29,310 nucleotides of DNA from an uncultured Sphingomonadales bacterium (GTDB lineage Bacteria > Pseudomonadota > Alphaproteobacteria > Sphingomonadales > Sphingomonadaceae), in NCBI GenBank assembly GCA_937898525.1, contig CALCBC010000083.1, positions 1 to 29,310 of the forward strand. The letters are read 5' to 3'. The notes beneath the pieces were generated by a model. The model had not been told where the DNA came from. It did not search any database and worked only from the letters and a program-made list of their open reading frames with translations. The position numbers and the translations under genes were made by a program. Of the stretch, positions 9,971 to 17,798 are shown one piece after another (position 1 is the first letter of the stretch; each line of letters begins with the position of its first letter).

Positions 9971-12900
9971 ATGGCGTCGCATCCCGATCAGGACGTGCCC
10001 CCCCGGCGGACGGGCCTGCGCATCGGGGCGTGGGTTGCCCTGGTGGCTTTGTTAGTACTCGCGCTCGGGCTCGTGATCCTGTGGCTCAATCGCGAGGAGA
10101 TCGCTGACAATTTCATTTCCGCAGAGCTCGCAAAACGGGGGATTCCAGCGAGTTATGAGGTGGAGTCGATCGGCGGCCGGCAGCAGGTGCTGAGCAACCT
10201 CGTGGTCGGCGATCCCGACCACCCGGACTTCACCGCCGAGCGGGTCGAGGTTTTCATCCGATACGGATTCGGTTTCCCGGAAGTCGCGGAGATACGCCTG
10301 CTGCGCCCGCGCCTCTTTGGTTCCTATCGTGACGACCAGCTGAGTTTCGGGGCGCTCGATCCGCTGATCTTTACCGGCGAGGAATCGCCGTTCGAATTTC
10401 CCGACATGCGGTTGCGGGTCGTCGACGGCCGCGGCCGGCTCGACAGCGACCACGGAGCGATCGGGTTCAAGCTCGCCGGCAGCGGGCACCTGCGCGGCGG
10501 CTTCGCCGGCGAGCTCGCGGCGGTGGCCCCCGAGCTGGCCGGTTTCGGATGTGAGGCTCGGCGGACCTCGCTCTACGGCCGGGTGAGCATCGACAACGCC
10601 CGGCCCGCCTTCAATGGGCCGCTGCGGATCGCCGGTCTTTCCTGCCCCGACACGGGCATAGCCATCGAGGGGGCGGCCGTTCAGATCGACGGTCGCGCCG
10701 ACCAGCGGCTCGTGGGCCTCGAAGGTGAAGCCGAGGTCCGCACCGGCGCGCTCGCATTCGGGAATGCGCGGCTGGCATCGGTGGCCGGCACGTTCCGTGC
10801 CAGCTGGCGCGACGGCGCGCTGACCGGGAGCTACCGGGGCGAAGGGACAGGTCTCGCCGCGTCTCAGGCGGCGATCGCGCGGATCGCCCTCGACGGCGCG
10901 GTCCGGACGCGCAACGGCTTCGAGCGGGCCGAGGTCGATGCCCGGATCGACGGCCGCGGCGTTCGCCCCGGGCCGGCCATCGACGGCGCACTGGCCGATG
11001 CGTCGCGGGCGGCCGGAGAGACACTGTTCGCTCCGATCCTCGAGCGGATCCGGCGCCAGCTCGCGGCGGAAGGCCGCGCCAGCCGGCTCATCGCGGAGGC
11101 CACGCTGCGCGTGGGCGAGGGCCGCGCGACCGTGTTCGTACCGCAAGCGACCTGGCGCGGCGGCAGCGGCGCCACGCTGCTCTCGCTCACCCGGGCGCAG
11201 TTCGCTGCGAGCGGGCCTGCCGCGCCACGGTTCTCCGGCAGCTTCGCCACGGGCGGGGAGGGGCTTCCACGCATCAGCGGACGGGTCGACCCGCGGCCCG
11301 ACGGGGGGCTCGAGGCTGCGATCCGCATGGCGCCCTACGAGGCCGGCGACGCGAGCCTCGCCTTGCCCGAACTGGTGGCCGTCCAGCGCCGGACCGGCGA
11401 GTTCGGCTTCACCGGCAGTGCGCGCCTGAGTGGAGCCTTGCCCGGCGGCCGCGCCGACCGGCTCGTCGTGCCCCTGAGCGGCAACTGGTCGCAGTCCGCA
11501 GGTCTCGCGCTGTGGACCGCTTGCACCGAGTTGAGCTTCGACCGGCTCGAGCTTGCCAATCTCGCGCTCGAATGGCGCGATCTGACGCTGTGCCCGCCGC
11601 GCAGCGGGGCGATCCTGCGCTACGACGCCCGCGGCCTGCGGATCGCCGCCGGCGCGTCGTCGCTCGACGTCAGCGGGAAGCTCGGTGAAACGCCGGTCGC
11701 GATCCGCAGCGGGCCTATCGGTTTCGCCTACCCCGGCGTTGTGACGGCGCAGCATCTTGCAGTTACGCTCGGGCCCCGCGACACGGCCAGCACGTTCGCG
11801 GTCGAGGAGTTCAACGCGCGGATGGGCGAGGGGTTCGAGGGCCGGTTTGCCGGCACCGACGTCCGGCTTGCCGCGGTCCCGCTCGACGTGCTCGGCGCAA
11901 GGGGGACGTGGCGCTACGCCGACGGTCGGCTGCTGCTCAGTGACGGCGAGTTCCGCCTCGCCGACCGGACCGACCCCGCCCGGTTCCGGCCCCTGGTCTC
12001 GACTGGCGCCTCGCTCACGCTCGAGGACAACCAAATTTCTGCACGGGCGCTGCTGCGCGAGCCGCGCAGCGGGCGGGAGGTGACCCGGGTCGAACTGCTG
12101 CACGATCTCGCCACGGGCCGTGGCCATGCCGATCTCGCGGTCGAGGGCCTCGTGTTCGACGACCGGCTCCAGCCCGAGGCATTGTCCGAACTGGCCTTCG
12201 GCGTGATCGCCAACGCGCGGGGCAAGATTACAGGCAGCGGGCGCATTGACTGGACCGAGGAAACGGTGACCAGCAGCGGTCGTTTCTCGTCCGACTCGCT
12301 CGACTTCGCCGCCGCCTTCGGCCCGGTGCAGGGCGCCTCCGGCACGATCGAGTTCAGCGACTTGCTCGGGCTCACCACCGCCCCCGACCAGCGGCTGCGC
12401 GTTCGCTCGCTCAACCCGGGTGTCGAGGTGACCGAAGGCGAGGTGACGATCGCGCTCGACAACGGCGAGGTACTGGCGCTGGCCGGCCGCTGGCCGTTCC
12501 TCGGCGGGACGCTGACGCTGCAGCCGGTCGAGTTGAACATCGGCGCGAGCGAGGAGCGGCGCTATGTCCTCGAGGTCGTCGGCGTCGATGCGGGCCGCTT
12601 CGTCGAGTACATGGAGCTCGAGAACATGAGCGCCACCGGCACGTTCGACGGAACCGTGCCGCTGGTGTTCGACGAAATCGGGAACGGGCGCGTGACTGGG
12701 GGGCTGCTGATTTCGCGACCGCCGGGCGGAAATGTCTCGTACGTCGGCCAGCTGACTTACGAAGACCTCGGCGCGATCGCCAATTTCGCCTTCGATGCGC
12801 TGCGCTCGCTCGACTACCGGCAGATGCGGGTCATGCTCGAGGGTGATCTGACCGGAGAGATCGTCACCCGCGTGCGGATCGACGGGGTCAGCCAGGGGGC

Positions 12901-13177
12901 GACCGCGGAGAAGAATTTCCTCACGCGCCGGATCGCCGCGCTGCCGATTCGCGTCGACGTGAACGTCCGCGCCCCGTTCTATTCGCTGCTCGGCTCGATC
13001 AAGGCGCTCTACGACCCCTCGGCTATCCGCGATCCGCGCGAGCTCGGCTTGATCGACGAGCAGGGCAACGTGCTCCGCCGCGAGACCGAGGGCCCGCCGC
13101 CCGAGCCCGTCGCTCCCGAAGACCTGATCCCCGCTGAACCCGTTATTCAGCGCCGCGAAAGCGAGGAAACGCCATGA
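9971..13177 (+). CDS. ydbH: YdbH-family intermembrane phospholipid transport protein
   Basis: About 1068 residues. One N-terminal membrane anchor (about residues 15-38) is followed by a very long periplasmic beta-rich region with repeated short strands, typical of the AsmA/TamB/YdbH bridge proteins that move phospholipids from inner to outer membrane. The C-terminal region (NYVGQLTYEDLGAIANFAFDALRSLDYRQ-like) is the conserved YdbH end. Identification is reinforced by the next two genes, which are ynbE and ydbL homologues in the same order as the E. coli ydbH-ynbE-ydbL operon. The ATG at 9971 is preferred; an in-frame GTG at 9962 is the alternative, and neither has a clear SD. The stop overlaps the ynbE start (ATGA). 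Confidence 0.88.
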   Translation: MASHPDQDVPPRRTGLRIGAWVALVALLVLALGLVILWLNREEIADNFISAELAKRGIPASYEVESIGGRQQVLSNLVVGDPDHPDFTAERVEVFIRYGFGFPEVAEIRLLRPRLFGSYRDDQLSFGALDPLIFTGEESPFEFPDMRLRVVDGRGRLDSDHGAIGFKLAGSGHLRGGFAGELAAVAPELAGFGCEARRTSLYGRVSIDNARPAFNGPLRIAGLSCPDTGIAIEGAAVQIDGRADQRLVGLEGEAEVRTGALAFGNARLASVAGTFRASWRDGALTGSYRGEGTGLAASQAAIARIALDGAVRTRNGFERAEVDARIDGRGVRPGPAIDGALADASRAAGETLFAPILERIRRQLAAEGRASRLIAEATLRVGEGRATVFVPQATWRGGSGATLLSLTRAQFAASGPAAPRFSGSFATGGEGLPRISGRVDPRPDGGLEAAIRMAPYEAGDASLALPELVAVQRRTGEFGFTGSARLSGALPGGRADRLVVPLSGNWSQSAGLALWTACTELSFDRLELANLALEWRDLTLCPPRSGAILRYDARGLRIAAGASSLDVSGKLGETPVAIRSGPIGFAYPGVVTAQHLAVTLGPRDTASTFAVEEFNARMGEGFEGRFAGTDVRLAAVPLDVLGARGTWRYADGRLLLSDGEFRLADRTDPARFRPLVSTGASLTLEDNQISARALLREPRSGREVTRVELLHDLATGRGHADLAVEGLVFDDRLQPEALSELAFGVIANARGKITGSGRIDWTEETVTSSGRFSSDSLDFAAAFGPVQGASGTIEFSDLLGLTTAPDQRLRVRSLNPGVEVTEGEVTIALDNGEVLALAGRWPFLGGTLTLQPVELNIGASEERRYVLEVVGVDAGRFVEYMELENMSATGTFDGTVPLVFDEIGNGRVTGGLLISRPPGGNVSYVGQLTYEDLGAIANFAFDALRSLDYRQMRVMLEGDLTGEIVTRVRIDGVSQGATAEKNFLTRRIAALPIRVDVNVRAPFYSLLGSIKALYDPSAIRDPRELGLIDEQGNVLRRETEGPPPEPVAPEDLIPAEPVIQRRESEETP

Positions 13178-13416
13178 CGAGTGCCGATTTGACCAAGCCT
13201 GCGCGGCGTGCGCATATGTCCCGGATGGGCAGGCGCAGGGCGTTCGCAGGGGTGATGGTAGCGCTGGGTTCGACCCTCGCCGGCGGGTGCGTGACAGTCA
13301 ACGCACCGGCCGAGCCGATCGTGATCGAGCTCAATGTCAACATCACGCAGGAAGTGATTTATCGGCTTGCAGACGACGTTCGCCAGAACATCGAACAGAA
13401 CCCGGAGATCTTTTGA
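13174..13416 (+). CDS. ynbE: YnbE family lipoprotein
   Basis: A small protein of up to 80 residues that overlaps the ydbH stop by four bases (ATGA), which implies translational coupling. Its signal sequence ends in LAGGC, so Cys39 would be lipidated. The mature part EPIVIELNVNITQEVIYRL with a helical C-terminus is the conserved YnbE pattern. In E. coli YnbE is an outer-membrane lipoprotein that pairs with YdbH to complete the bridge between membranes. A shorter start at Met15 or Met18 would give a more typical lipoprotein signal length, so the true start is uncertain. Confidence 0.85.
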   Translation: MTSADLTKPARRAHMSRMGRRRAFAGVMVALGSTLAGGCVTVNAPAEPIVIELNVNITQEVIYRLADDVRQNIEQNPEIF

Positions 13417-13417
13417 G

Positions 13418-13816
13418 ATGGCCATGCACCGCACCTTTTCCCGGACCCTGCTCGGCGGTCTCGTGATGGCGGCGCTCGCGCTGCCGGTGCCAGCGATGGC
13501 CCAGCGCGACCCGGCCTACCAGGCGGCCCGTGCCGCTGGCCAGATCGGCGAGAAGACCGACGGCTATCTCGGCGTCGTCGGCAACCAGCCGCCCGAGATC
13601 GGCCGGATCGCCAGCGACATCAATATCCGCCGGCGCGAGAACTACGCCCAGAAGGCGCAGGAGCAGGGTGTCACCCTGCAGGAATACGCTATCGCCCAGG
13701 GCTGCATCCTGATCTCGCGCACCGCGCCCGGAGAGAAGTACCAGGCGCCCGACGGCAGCTGGCAGACGCGCGGCTCCGGTCCGCCCCAGCTCGACCCGCG
13801 CTGCCCGCGGGCCTGA
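13418..13816 (+). CDS. ydbL: YdbL family (DUF1318) periplasmic protein
   Basis: 132 residues with a clear signal peptide (MHRTFSRTLLGGLVMAALA..., cleavage after AMA about residue 28). The mature part begins RDPAYQAARAAGQIGEKTDGYLGV, matching the YdbL/DUF1318 pattern. In E. coli YdbL is a periplasmic chaperone-like partner that limits YdbH-YnbE assembly. The gene starts one base after the ynbE stop with GGAG upstream, completing the three-gene operon. The C-terminal extension after about residue 100 (GEKYQAPDGSWQTRG) is not something I recognise from the E. coli protein. An ATG two codons downstream is possible. Confidence 0.85.
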   Translation: MAMHRTFSRTLLGGLVMAALALPVPAMAQRDPAYQAARAAGQIGEKTDGYLGVVGNQPPEIGRIASDINIRRRENYAQKAQEQGVTLQEYAIAQGCILISRTAPGEKYQAPDGSWQTRGSGPPQLDPRCPRA

Positions 13817-13827
13817 CCTCGCCGGTC

Positions 13828-13843
13828 CGGCCCTGCCGGGCCG
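13828..13843 (+). terminator. Possible terminator hairpin after the ydbH operon
   Basis: CGGCCC (13828-13833) and GGGCCG (13838-13843) form a six-pair stem with a four-base loop twelve bases after the ydbL stop. The following bases are only weakly T-rich, so termination here is tentative. Confidence 0.35.
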
Positions 13844-13882
13844 CGTGCTCAGTCCTTCCCCAGGGCGCTGCGGCGCACCCGG

Positions 13883-13911
13883 TTGACTTGCCTGGGCCTC
13901 GTCCGTAAGGG
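13883..13911 (+). promoter_or_regulatory. Candidate promoter of the F0 ATP synthase operon
   Basis: TTGACT at 13883-13888 is one mismatch from the sigma-70 -35 consensus. Seventeen bases later lies TAAGGG (13906-13911), a weak -10. It lies in the only sizeable gap before atpI and would give a leader of roughly 80 bases. The -35 match and spacing are seen; use as a promoter is inference. Confidence 0.35.
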
Positions 13912-13998
13912 CGGCGGCATCGCCGGCCGGGCACCCCTCGGCCGCGCGTTCGCGCAACCTTCGTTCTTGCCGCTTCTGACAGGAAGACTCAGACCCCC

Positions 13999-14310
13999 GT
14001 GGCGACGCCCCGCGAACCCGGATTGCAGGAAGACCCGGCCATCGATTCGCTCGAGGACCGGATCGCGGCTGCGCGCGCGGCGGAGGATGCACGCCAGGCG
14101 AAGGAGCGCCCGGCCGCCGCGGGCGAGCCGGCGCGCGCGACGCAGGTGATCTCGACCATGGTCGGCTACCCGCTGGGTGGGATCGTGGTCGGGTTCCTGT
14201 TCGACAACCTGTTCAACACGCTGCCGTGGATCACCATCGTCCTGATGTTCCTCGCCTTTATCGGCGGGTGTCTCCACGCCATGCGCCTCGTCAAGAACCG
14301 CGCCAACTAG
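13999..14310 (+). CDS. atpI: AtpZ/AtpI family protein (ATP synthase subunit I)
   Basis: 103 residues: a charged, Ala/Glu/Arg-rich N-terminal half, then two membrane segments (VISTMVGYPLGGIVVGFLFDN and ITIVLMFLAFIGGCLHAMRL) with a short turn between, as in AtpI/AtpZ proteins that help c-ring assembly or Mg2+ supply to the synthase. GTG at 13999 is the start, with AGGAAG upstream at somewhat long spacing. It leads the F0 operon, 27 bases before atpB. The assignment rests on size, topology and position rather than a strong motif. Confidence 0.82.
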   Translation: MATPREPGLQEDPAIDSLEDRIAAARAAEDARQAKERPAAAGEPARATQVISTMVGYPLGGIVVGFLFDNLFNTLPWITIVLMFLAFIGGCLHAMRLVKNRAN

Positions 14311-14337
14311 CGCGCCAGCCCAGGGACCGGAAAGCAA

Positions 14338-15123
14338 GTGGCCGCAGCCGCCAAGATTGACCCGATGCACCAGTTTGCAATCGCCCCTATCGCGGGCGAG
14401 GAACTGGTCGCGAGCCCGTTCATGTTCACCAACTCGGCGCTGTGGATGCTGATCGTCACCGCGGCGATCGTGGTGTTCATGTGGGGCGGCACCCGGCGTC
14501 AGCTGGTTCCGGGGCGGTGGCAGGCGGCAGTCGAGGTCGTGACCGGGTTCGTCGGCAACATCACCCGCCAGAACATCGGGCCGGAGGGCCGCGCGTTCCT
14601 ACCGTGGGTGTTCACCGCATTCATGTTCATCCTGTTCTCGAACTGGATCGGTGCGCTGCCGCTGGCGATCGTCGGCCCGCACCCGTTCACGGTGACGAGC
14701 CAGTTCACGGTCACCGGCGTGCTCTCGCTGACCAGCTTTGCGATTGTCCTCGCCGTCGGCTTCTGGAAGCACGGGCTGCACTTCTTCTCGCTGTTCGTGC
14801 CCCACGGCACGCCGTTCATTCTCAAGATCCTGATCGCGCCGATCGAGTTCATCTCGTTCCTCGTGCGGCCGTTCAGCCTCGGGCTGCGGCCATTCGTGGC
14901 GATGTTTGCCGGGCACATCCTGCTCGAGGTATTCGGCAACTTCGTCGTGCAGGGCCTCAATGCCGGGATCGACGGCAGCCCGCTCGGCTGGGCGATCGCC
15001 GTGCTGTGCTTCGTGTTCGTGATCGGGGTCAACGCGCTCGAGCTGCTGGTCGGCGCGATCCAGGCCTTCGTGTTCGCTCTCCTGACCGCGCTTTACATCA
15101 AGGATGCGGTCCACCTTCACTGA
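14338..15123 (+). CDS. atpB: ATP synthase F0 subunit a
   Basis: A 261-residue polytopic protein that forms the proton half-channels against the c ring. It shows the conserved N-terminal DPMHQF, FSNWIGALP in the middle, and the essential-arginine helix FSLGLRPFVAMFAGHILLEVF, in which Arg184 is the expected counterpart of E. coli Arg210. The residue after it is Pro185, where Leu is common (LRLF). The GTG at 14338 is favoured by GGGACCGGAAAG just upstream; the first internal ATG (14365) would remove a conserved-looking N-terminus. atpE follows after 32 bases. Alphaproteobacteria commonly keep these F0 genes apart from the F1 operon, as here. Confidence 0.96.
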   Translation: MAAAAKIDPMHQFAIAPIAGEELVASPFMFTNSALWMLIVTAAIVVFMWGGTRRQLVPGRWQAAVEVVTGFVGNITRQNIGPEGRAFLPWVFTAFMFILFSNWIGALPLAIVGPHPFTVTSQFTVTGVLSLTSFAIVLAVGFWKHGLHFFSLFVPHGTPFILKILIAPIEFISFLVRPFSLGLRPFVAMFAGHILLEVFGNFVVQGLNAGIDGSPLGWAIAVLCFVFVIGVNALELLVGAIQAFVFALLTALYIKDAVHLH

Positions 15124-15155
15124 TTTCTCAACGCTTTTTCTAACGGAGTAATGTC

Positions 15156-15383
15156 ATGGAACTCGCTTCTGCCCAGGTCATCGGCGCCGGTCTCGCGGCG
15201 ATTGGCGTCGGCGCCGCTGCTGCGGGCGTCGGTTACGTGTTCGGTTCGTTCCTGCAGGGTGCGCTGCGGAACCCGTCGGCTGCCGGCGGCCAGACCGCGA
15301 CGATGTACATCGGCTTCGCCGCGGCCGAGCTGCTCGGCCTGATGGCGTTCGCCGTCGCGATGATCATCCTCTACGCCCGCTGA
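15156..15383 (+). CDS. atpE: ATP synthase F0 subunit c
   Basis: A 75-residue hairpin protein with two membrane helices joined by the polar loop ALRNPSA. The first helix is glycine/alanine rich (GAGLAAIGVGAAAAGVGY). Glu58 in GFAAAELLGLMAF is the proton-carrying carboxylate. I see no sodium-binding signature, so it is proton-type. GGAG lies upstream of the ATG. A strong stem-loop follows the stop codon, before the b' gene. Confidence 0.97.
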   Translation: MELASAQVIGAGLAAIGVGAAAAGVGYVFGSFLQGALRNPSAAGGQTATMYIGFAAAELLGLMAFAVAMIILYAR

Positions 15384-15390
15384 TCTCTCT

Positions 15391-15417
15391 CGCCCCGGGG
15401 CGTCAGGCGCCGGGGCG
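15391..15417 (+). other. Stem-loop between atpE and the b' gene
   Basis: CGCCCCGG (15391-15398) pairs perfectly with CCGGGGCG (15410-15417) around an 11-base loop, seven bases after the atpE stop and before the b' SD. There is no T-run. Such a structure could act as a partial terminator or RNA-stability barrier that raises c-subunit mRNA relative to b/b', fitting the multi-copy c ring. That role is inference. Confidence 0.45.
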
Positions 15418-15443
15418 GCACCGATGCGGACAAGGGTCCTGAA

Positions 15444-15938
15444 ATGCCTCAATTAAGCCAGCTTGCCCTGGTCTATCAGTCGCAGTGGTTCTGGTTGCTG
15501 CTGGTGCTGGTGACGCTCTACTTCGTCGTCGGCCGCGGCATCGTGTCGAAGGTCGAATCGACCGTCGATGCGCGCGACAAGCAGATCGCCAGCGACCTCG
15601 CCACGGCCGAACGGCTTCAGGCCGAAGCGGCCCGGTCCGAGGAAGCCTGGCGTGAGCAGATGAACGCTGCCCACGCCGAGGGGCAGGCGCGTGCCGCCGA
15701 AGCGAAGGCGAAGGCCATGCGCGAAGCCGAACAGCGGATCGCCAAGGCCGACCAGGAGATCGCGGCGAAGACCGAGGCGGCCGGTGCCGCTCTCGCCGAA
15801 GCGCGCAACAGCGCGCTCGCCGAGATCGAGAGCGTGGCCGTCGAGGCCGCGCAGGAGATCGTCGCCAAGCTGACCGGCGCCAAGGTGACCGCCAAGGCCG
15901 CCCGCGACGCCGTGACCGGAGCCATGAGCCGTGCTTGA
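15444..15938 (+). CDS. atpF': ATP synthase F0 subunit b'
   Basis: 164 residues: one N-terminal membrane helix (QWFWLLLVLVTLYFVVGRGI) and a long Ala/Glu/Lys-rich coiled coil that forms part of the peripheral stalk joining F0 to F1. It is followed directly by a second b-type subunit, as in alphaproteobacteria and photosynthetic bacteria, which use a b/b' heterodimer. The order a-c-b'-b indicates that this first copy is b'; sequence alone separates b from b' weakly. AAGGG precedes the ATG. It overlaps the next gene by eight bases. Confidence 0.92.
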   Translation: MPQLSQLALVYQSQWFWLLLVLVTLYFVVGRGIVSKVESTVDARDKQIASDLATAERLQAEAARSEEAWREQMNAAHAEGQARAAEAKAKAMREAEQRIAKADQEIAAKTEAAGAALAEARNSALAEIESVAVEAAQEIVAKLTGAKVTAKAARDAVTGAMSRA

Positions 15939-16491
15939 GTATCTCGCCGCCGCAACCGCCGAACACGCCGCTGCGTCGGGCGGTGAAGAGCATCACGCCG
16001 AAGCCGTCGTCGCGGGCATTTCGTTCCTGACGCCGGGCTTCTTCGTCGCGGCTGCGATGCTGATCGTGTTCGCGATCATGCTCAAGGCCAGGGTGCCGTC
16101 GTTGATCGCCAAGGCGCTCGACAGCCGGATCGACGGCATCCGCCAGCAGCTCGACGAGGCCGCCAAGCTGCGCGCCGAGGCCGAGGCGCTGCGCGACGAA
16201 TACGTCCGCAAGGGCAAGGAAGCCGCGGCCGAGATCAAGGCGATGAAGGAAGCGGCCGAGCATCAGGCGGCCGAGATCGTCGAGAAGGCCAAGCGCGACA
16301 GCGAGGCCTTGATCGCCCGCCGCAGGGCCATGGCCGAGGAGAAGATCGCTGCCGCCGAGCGCGCCGCGATCGAGGAAGTCCGTACACGCGCCGCGCAGGC
16401 CGCCACCACGGCAGCAGCGGAGCTGATTGCCAGGAAGCACGACGCCGACGCCGACCGCAAGCTGGTCGACGAGGCGATATCCGGCCTCTGA
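15931..16491 (+). CDS. atpF: ATP synthase F0 subunit b
   Basis: 186 residues, peripheral-stalk subunit. A His/Glu/Ala-rich N-terminal stretch (EHAAASGGEEHHAEA) precedes the membrane helix FLTPGFFVAAAMLIVFAIML (about residues 31-50). A coiled coil of heptad-like Ala, Glu, Lys and Arg follows, ending at ADADRKLVDEAISGL. The GTG start at 15931 lies inside the end of the b' gene (eight-base overlap), suggesting coupled translation so that the two stalk subunits are made together. It ends the F0 operon; F1 genes do not follow. Confidence 0.93.
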   Translation: MLEYLAAATAEHAAASGGEEHHAEAVVAGISFLTPGFFVAAAMLIVFAIMLKARVPSLIAKALDSRIDGIRQQLDEAAKLRAEAEALRDEYVRKGKEAAAEIKAMKEAAEHQAAEIVEKAKRDSEALIARRRAMAEEKIAAAERAAIEEVRTRAAQAATTAAAELIARKHDADADRKLVDEAISGL

Positions 16492-16508
16492 TCATGACGA
16501 CACCGCAA

Positions 16509-16536
16509 CGCCGGGCCGGCGAATGCCTGCCCGGCG
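16509..16536. terminator. Hairpin between convergent atpF and gloB
   Basis: CGCCGGGC (16509-16516) pairs with GCCCGGCG (16529-16536), with a further GGC/GCC pairing inside the loop. It lies in the 70-base gap between two convergent stop codons, the expected place for a bidirectional terminator, though neither side has a strong T-run. Confidence 0.5.
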
Positions 16537-16561
16537 TCGAGCGGTTCCTTTCCAGGAAAAG

Positions 16562-17323
16562 CTAGAACGAGTCCTTCGCGGCCCTGAGCTTCGCGAAGGT
16601 CTCGACCGGATCGGCGCCGCCCCAACGGTCGCGTAGGCTCTCCGAGTCTGCGCGCAGGAACGGGTTCGTCGCGAGCTCGCGTTCGAGCGACATGGGCACC
16701 GTCGGCTCTCCGCGCGAACGGCGCTCATCGACTTCGCGGGCATAGGACTGCAGCTCGATGTTGTCGGGATCGGCGTGAAGCGCGAAGCGCGCATTGGACT
16801 GGGTGTACTCGTGTGCGCAGTAGAGCGTCGTTTCCGGCGGCAGCGCCTTGAGGCGTGAGAGGCTGGCCCAGAACTGGGGCGGGGTTCCCTCGAACATCCG
16901 TCCGCAACCGAGCGCGAACAGCGAATCGCCGACGAACGCGATCCTGGCCTCGCGCAGGTGGTAGGCTACGTGGCCAAGGGTGTGGCCGCCGACGTCGATC
17001 ACCTCGGCCGTCCATTCGCCGAGCTGCACCCGGTCCCCGTGGGCGACGGTCCGGTCCACTCCGGCGATCTTCGGTGCGTCGATGACCGGTGCGGTGATCG
17101 TGCAGCCGGTCGCGGCCTTGATTGCCGCGTTGCCGCCGGCATGGTCGGGATGCCAGTGCGTGTTCCAGATCTGCGTGATCCGCCACATCCGCTTCTCCGC
17201 CTCGCGGAGATAGGCCTCGGCGTCGGGCGTATCGATGCAGGCCGTTTCGCCGCTCGCCGGGTCGTGCAGCAGGAAACCGTAATTGTCGCTCAGACAGGGG
17301 AACTGGTGGACTTCGATGCTCAA
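16562..17323 (-). CDS. gloB: Hydroxyacylglutathione hydrolase (glyoxalase II)
   Basis: GloB hydrolyses S-lactoylglutathione to lactate and glutathione, the second step of methylglyoxal detoxification. The 253-residue protein is a metallo-beta-lactamase fold with THWHPDHAGG (His56, His58, Asp60, His61), GHTLGHVAYH, FVGDSLFALGCGRMFEGT and YCAHEYTQSN supplying the two-metal site, plus the C-terminal NPFLR...WGGADPVETFAKLR glutathione-binding domain. The start is TTG at 17323: it gives the family N-terminus (L/M)SIEVHQFPCLSDNYGF, has a strong GGGAGGAA SD five bases upstream, and overlaps the upstream GFA gene stop as TTGA. No in-frame ATG gives a sensible start. Confidence 0.94.
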   Translation of the reverse strand: MSIEVHQFPCLSDNYGFLLHDPASGETACIDTPDAEAYLREAEKRMWRITQIWNTHWHPDHAGGNAAIKAATGCTITAPVIDAPKIAGVDRTVAHGDRVQLGEWTAEVIDVGGHTLGHVAYHLREARIAFVGDSLFALGCGRMFEGTPPQFWASLSRLKALPPETTLYCAHEYTQSNARFALHADPDNIELQSYAREVDERRSRGEPTVPMSLERELATNPFLRADSESLRDRWGGADPVETFAKLRAAKDSF

Positions 17324-17724
17324 GAGTTCCTCCCGCGCGGATGCCGCGGCACGCCGGCCGGCATCTCGATCCAGTGGTGCTTGCTCTGCTCGTAGACCGA
17401 GCGTGCCGGCAGCGGGAACGCCGGGTCGGCAAGGGTGCCGACGGTGACCCCGACGATCGCCGGATACTTGCTTGCCCGCGCATAGACCGTGCTGCCGCAT
17501 GTTGGACAGAAACCCGAGGTGAACGCATTCGCCTCATCGGTCAGCCGCGTGTACTCGCGCGCCTCGCCCGCAATCGTGACACTGTCCGCCGGATAATAGG
17601 CGATCTCGCCGAACGGTGAACCGCTGCGCCGCTGGCAGTCGAGGCAGTGGCACAACACGATCATCGGCTCGACACCGTCGGCGACATCCGCCGTGAGGCT
17701 CCCGCACTGGCACCGGGCTCGCAT
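17320..17724 (-). CDS. GFA family (CENP-V/GFA domain) zinc protein
   Basis: 134 residues with the full GFA cysteine pattern: CQCGS near the N-terminus, CHCLDCQRRSGSPFG (about 25-39) and GFCPTCGS (about 71-78), which bind two zinc ions. The founding member, Gfa of Paracoccus, promotes S-hydroxymethylglutathione formation from formaldehyde and glutathione; most family members are uncharacterised. Its stop overlaps the gloB start by four bases, so the two are co-translated, which supports a role in glutathione-adduct chemistry. That link is inference from context. The terminator of rpsA lies upstream, so this pair probably has its own promoter in the short gap before 17758, or relies on read-through. 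Confidence 0.85.
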   Translation of the reverse strand: MRARCQCGSLTADVADGVEPMIVLCHCLDCQRRSGSPFGEIAYYPADSVTIAGEAREYTRLTDEANAFTSGFCPTCGSTVYARASKYPAIVGVTVGTLADPAFPLPARSVYEQSKHHWIEMPAGVPRHPRGRNS

Positions 17725-17757
17725 GGCCGAAATCTAGAAACCTCGCGCCGAATAGGA

Positions 17758-17791
17758 AAGGCCCGCCCGCTCGGATGAGCGGACGGGCCTT
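17758..17791 (-). terminator. Rho-independent-type terminator of rpsA
   Basis: A 15-pair stem with one mismatch (17758-17772 with 17777-17791) and a GGAT loop (ATCC in the RNA). On the minus strand it is followed by CTTTCCTATT, a pyrimidine-rich tract. It sits between the rpsA stop and the GFA gene and is the best terminator in the window. Confidence 0.75.
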
Positions 17792-17798
17792 CAGCCTT

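Noticed and set aside
10052..12127. A 691-codon open frame on the minus strand
   Set aside because: Antisense to ydbH, which has a membrane anchor, domain pattern and operon partners. The shadow has no motif.
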